From the NCBI GenBank assembly GCA_903958915.1, contig CAJBVC010000369.1, positions 1-9,740 on the forward strand: 9,740 bases of DNA. Direction: 5' to 3'. Shown here piece by piece: positions 7,586 through 9,740 of the stretch (position 1 is the first letter of the stretch; each line of letters starts with the position of its first letter). Made by a program: the position numbers and the translations under genes. This DNA comes from an uncultured beta proteobacterium (lineage in GTDB: Bacteria; Pseudomonadota; Gammaproteobacteria; Burkholderiales; Burkholderiaceae_C). The notes beneath the pieces are model-generated. The model did no database searches. It was not told the DNA's origin and was given only the letters and a program-made list of their open reading frames with translations.

Positions 7586-8176
7586 ATGAAATTGGTCATC
7601 CTTGATCGCGACGGCACCATTAATGTCGACAGCACCGACTACATCAAGTCGCCCGAAGAATGGCAGCCGTTGCCTGGGGCGCTGGAGGCGATTGCGCGTC
7701 TGAACCATGCCGGCTGGCACGTGGTGATTGCAACCAACCAGTCGGGGCTGGGTCGGGGGCTGTTTGATGTGGCCACCCTCAATGACATGCACACCAAAAT
7801 GAACACCATGCTTGCAGCCGTGGGGGGGCGCGTGGATGCGATTTTTTACTGTCCGCACGCGCCTGATGAGGGGTGCCGCTGCCGCAAGCCGGAGCCAGGT
7901 CTGTTTGAACAGATCGGCGAACGGTATGGGCTGGAGTTCAAAGGGGTCCCCGCCGTTGGGGACTCGGTCCGAGACCTCATTGCGTGTGTCGCCGCGGGGT
8001 GCGAGCCGCATCTGGTGCTGACGGGCAAGGGAGCAGCTTTACGTGGCAAACCACTGCCCGAAGGATTTCCACCCAACACCGTGGTGCATCTGGATCTGGC
8101 GGCGTTTGCGGACTTTCTGACCCGGCGTGAAGCCCCCGATGATCAGGCGCATCGCCCGGACACTCCGATGCACTGA
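7586..8176 (+). CDS. gmhB: Heptose-1,7-bisphosphate 7-phosphatase
   Basis: GmhB removes the 7-phosphate from D-glycero-D-manno-heptose 1,7-bisphosphate, a cytoplasmic step in making nucleotide-activated heptose for the LPS inner core. The 196 residues carry the HAD motifs: nucleophile D7 and acid D9 in LDRDGTIN, motif II in ATNQSG (49-54), K101 in RKPEPG, and GDSVRD (125-130, with D126 and D130). The zinc loop typical of GmhB is present as CPHAPDEGCRC (89-99), with C89, H91, C97 and C99. The ATG is 7 bases after the glyS stop, with AGG at 7577-7579 as a modest ribosome binding site. The stop shares one base with the plsC start (TGATG). The last 18 residues are a polar tail outside the fold. 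The anomer acted on (beta for ADP-heptose, alpha for GDP-heptose) cannot be read directly, and no other heptose gene lies in the window. Confidence 0.95.
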   Translation: MKLVILDRDGTINVDSTDYIKSPEEWQPLPGALEAIARLNHAGWHVVIATNQSGLGRGLFDVATLNDMHTKMNTMLAAVGGRVDAIFYCPHAPDEGCRCRKPEPGLFEQIGERYGLEFKGVPAVGDSVRDLIACVAAGCEPHLVLTGKGAALRGKPLPEGFPPNTVVHLDLAAFADFLTRREAPDDQAHRPDTPMH

Positions 8177-8916
8177 TGTCTGCCATTCGCTCGATCGCGC
8201 ACTTGCTCTGGATGGCAGTGACGGTGATTCCGTACACACTGGCCATTCTGATCGCATCGTTTCTCGGGGTGCGACAAGCGACGGTGTATCGCATCGCCGC
8301 CGCCTGGCTCTCGTTGAGCGTGCGCGGGGCGCGGGTCATTCTGGGCATCCAGACGCGCATTGCGGGGATGGAGAATTTGCCGCAGGGAGAGAAAAGCCCG
8401 GCCGTACTGCTGGTCAAACACCAGTCCACATTTGAGACTTTTCTCATGCCGGCCATCATGCCGCACCCGCTGGCCTACGTGTTCAAGAAAGAGTTGTTGT
8501 ACGTGCCGTTTTTCGGCTGGTCGATTGGCCGCCTGGACATGATCCACATTGATCGCAGCCTTAAAACACAGGCGTTCCGGCGCGTGGTGGAGCAGGGCAA
8601 GGAGCGCTTGGCGCAGGGTGTCTGGATCATCATGTTTCCCGAGGGCACGCGGGTTGAGCGTGGTGAAAAAGGGGCGTATGAGACCAGTGGTACCCGTCTG
8701 GCCGTGCAAACTGGAGCGCCGGTCATCCCGATCGCGGTGACCTCGGGCAAGTGCTGGCCACGCAAGGCGTTTCTCAAGACACCGGGCGTGGTCGATGTGT
8801 CCATCGGCAAGCCCATTCCGAGTGTGGGGCGGCACCACAAGGAGTTGATGCAGGAAGTTGAAGACTGGATCGAGGCCGAAATGCGACGCCTTGACCCCGA
8901 GGCCTACCAACAGTAG
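8176..8916 (+). CDS. plsC: 1-acyl-sn-glycerol-3-phosphate acyltransferase
   Basis: PlsC adds the second acyl chain to lysophosphatidic acid to give phosphatidic acid, the precursor of membrane phospholipids, at the inner membrane. The 246-residue protein has a hydrophobic N-terminal segment (about 8-30) and then the four acyltransferase blocks. Block I is KHQSTFETF, with catalytic H82 and a glutamate, E87, where most members have aspartate (HX4E rather than HX4D). Block II is around FGWSIGRLDMIHIDR (113-127), block III is FPEGTR (154-159), and block IV is APVIPIAV (181-188). The start overlaps the gmhB stop by one base, so the two are probably translationally coupled. Other acyltransferases of the same superfamily cannot be excluded, but size, blocks and position next to gmhB fit PlsC. 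Confidence 0.92.
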   Translation: MSAIRSIAHLLWMAVTVIPYTLAILIASFLGVRQATVYRIAAAWLSLSVRGARVILGIQTRIAGMENLPQGEKSPAVLLVKHQSTFETFLMPAIMPHPLAYVFKKELLYVPFFGWSIGRLDMIHIDRSLKTQAFRRVVEQGKERLAQGVWIIMFPEGTRVERGEKGAYETSGTRLAVQTGAPVIPIAVTSGKCWPRKAFLKTPGVVDVSIGKPIPSVGRHHKELMQEVEDWIEAEMRRLDPEAYQQ

Positions 8917-8919
8917 TTC

Positions 8920-9740
8920 ATGAAAAGCCTGCTGCGCTATACCTTGGACCTGTTTGAGGCCCCCGCACCCGTGGATAGTGCGTACCCAGCTCCTAAAACA
9001 GTAGCAAAATCAACCTTCCAGCACCCCCACACCGATCGGCAGGTGCGCCTGTTGAACGCGACGGTGGGTTACCGGTTTCAGCGAGCGCGCCGACGCACGA
9101 TCGGGTTTGCGGTCGGGCCCGATGGCCTGGTGGTGCGAGCACCCCGCTGGACTCCGCTTTACGAAGTGGAGGCTGCGCTGCAGGAAAAAGCCGTCTGGAT
9201 TGTGCGCAAGCTTGAAGAGATGCAAGAGCGCCAGGCCAGGCAGGATGGTTTACGCCTGGAATGGCGCGATGGCACAAATCTGCCCTTCCTGGGTGAACTG
9301 GTGGCATTGCAACTCGACCCCGCGCACGTGTTTGTGGGTGCGGGTGCGCAACTGAGCGCGACGGCGGCGGACGGGCTAAGAACGCTCAAAGTGGGACTGT
9401 CGCTGACCGCCGAGCCGCACCAGATCCGGGATGCGGTGCAGGCCTGGCTGATGCGCCAGGCCAAAGACAATTTCCAGCAACGCCTGAACCACTTTGCGCC
9501 GCAGTTGCAAGTGCAATGGAAGAAACTGAGCCTGAGCAGTGCCCACACACGCTGGGGCAGTGCCAAGGTGGATGGCTCGATACGGCTGAACTGGCGCCTG
9601 GTCCATTTTGCGCAGGATGTGATCGACTATGTGGTGGTGCACGAACTCAGCCACTTGCGGGTGATGAACCATAGCCCGCAGTTCTGGGAAACGGTGCGCT
9701 CGGTGGTGCCCGACTACGCCCACCAGCGCAAGCAGCTCAA
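8920..9740 (+). CDS. YgjP-like zinc metallopeptidase, 3' end cut off
   Basis: The frame is open from the ATG at 8920 to the window edge, giving 273 complete codons with no stop, so the C terminus lies outside. The protein matches the YgjP-like/DUF45 family, often annotated as M48-family metallopeptidase. Its zinc site is visible: HELSH at 241-245 (H241, E242, H245) and a third likely ligand, H251, in NHSPQFW. Upstream is the family block TRWGSAKVDGSIRLNWRLV (210-228), where many members have a cysteine after WGS. Residues 1-45 form a poorly conserved N-terminal extension without a clear signal peptide. The start is 3 bases after the plsC stop. An upstream ribosome binding site is weak (GAGG about 17 bases away). 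Substrate and cellular role are not known to me, so only the protease-like fold is claimed. Confidence 0.9.
   Translation, partial: MKSLLRYTLDLFEAPAPVDSAYPAPKTVAKSTFQHPHTDRQVRLLNATVGYRFQRARRRTIGFAVGPDGLVVRAPRWTPLYEVEAALQEKAVWIVRKLEEMQERQARQDGLRLEWRDGTNLPFLGELVALQLDPAHVFVGAGAQLSATAADGLRTLKVGLSLTAEPHQIRDAVQAWLMRQAKDNFQQRLNHFAPQLQVQWKKLSLSSAHTRWGSAKVDGSIRLNWRLVHFAQDVIDYVVVHELSHLRVMNHSPQFWETVRSVVPDYAHQRKQL

Noticed and set aside
8143..8910. A 255-codon open frame antisense to plsC
   Set aside because: It is codon-aligned with plsC, is His- and Arg-rich as expected for a reverse-complement shadow, and resembles no family I know.
1..9740. Search by eye for CRISPR arrays, insertion sequences, tRNAs, phage or defence genes
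   Set aside because: No regularly spaced repeats, transposase motifs, tRNA cloverleaf or attachment-site-like duplication was seen; the genes present are housekeeping genes in a familiar order.

Overview
The window looks like chromosomal DNA of a betaproteobacterium in the order Burkholderiales, most likely family Comamonadaceae. This rests on the 5S rRNA sequence, the presence of an FFLEELY-motif protein, the glyQ-glyS-gmhB-plsC gene order and a moderately GC-rich codon usage. The genus is not determined. Coding density is high: the longest stretch without a gene is the roughly 245 bases holding the 5S rRNA and its flanks, and the longest true intergenic gap is 172 bases before glyQ.

Layout. 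Positions 1-82 are the end of an rRNA operon (inferred 23S-5S spacer), followed by the 5S rRNA (about 83-196) and a strong intrinsic terminator (209-243). A minus-strand gene for an FFLEELY-motif protein of unknown function (246-986) converges on that terminator. All remaining genes are on the plus strand: a GNAT-family N-acetyltransferase (1100-1825); a CorC/YbeX-type CBS-domain protein (1907-2776); apolipoprotein N-acyltransferase Lnt (2773-4344); glycyl-tRNA synthetase alpha and beta subunits GlyQ and GlyS (4517-5440 and 5437-7578); the heptose-bisphosphate phosphatase GmhB (7586-8176); a 1-acylglycerol-3-phosphate acyltransferase PlsC (8176-8916); and the start of a YgjP-like (DUF45/M48-type) zinc metallopeptidase (8920 to the window end, truncated by the edge).

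How the genes work together. corC and lnt overlap and form one unit. glyQ, glyS, gmhB, plsC and the metallopeptidase are overlapping or separated by at most 7 bases and probably form a second unit. Lnt finishes lipoprotein maturation, GmhB supplies a step of ADP-heptose synthesis for the LPS core, and PlsC makes phosphatidic acid, so envelope biogenesis genes surround the essential glycyl-tRNA charging enzyme. The plus-strand block from corC onward is a conserved betaproteobacterial housekeeping neighbourhood. The left part (rRNA end, FFLEELY gene, GNAT gene) is the more lineage-specific context.

I found no mobile element, CRISPR array, phage gene, toxin-antitoxin pair or defence system, and no convincing sign of an undescribed system. 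The items most worth a second look are the FFLEELY protein of unknown function, the glutamate variant of the PlsC HX4D motif, the imperfect palindrome upstream of glyQ, and the unusual start codons of corC and lnt.
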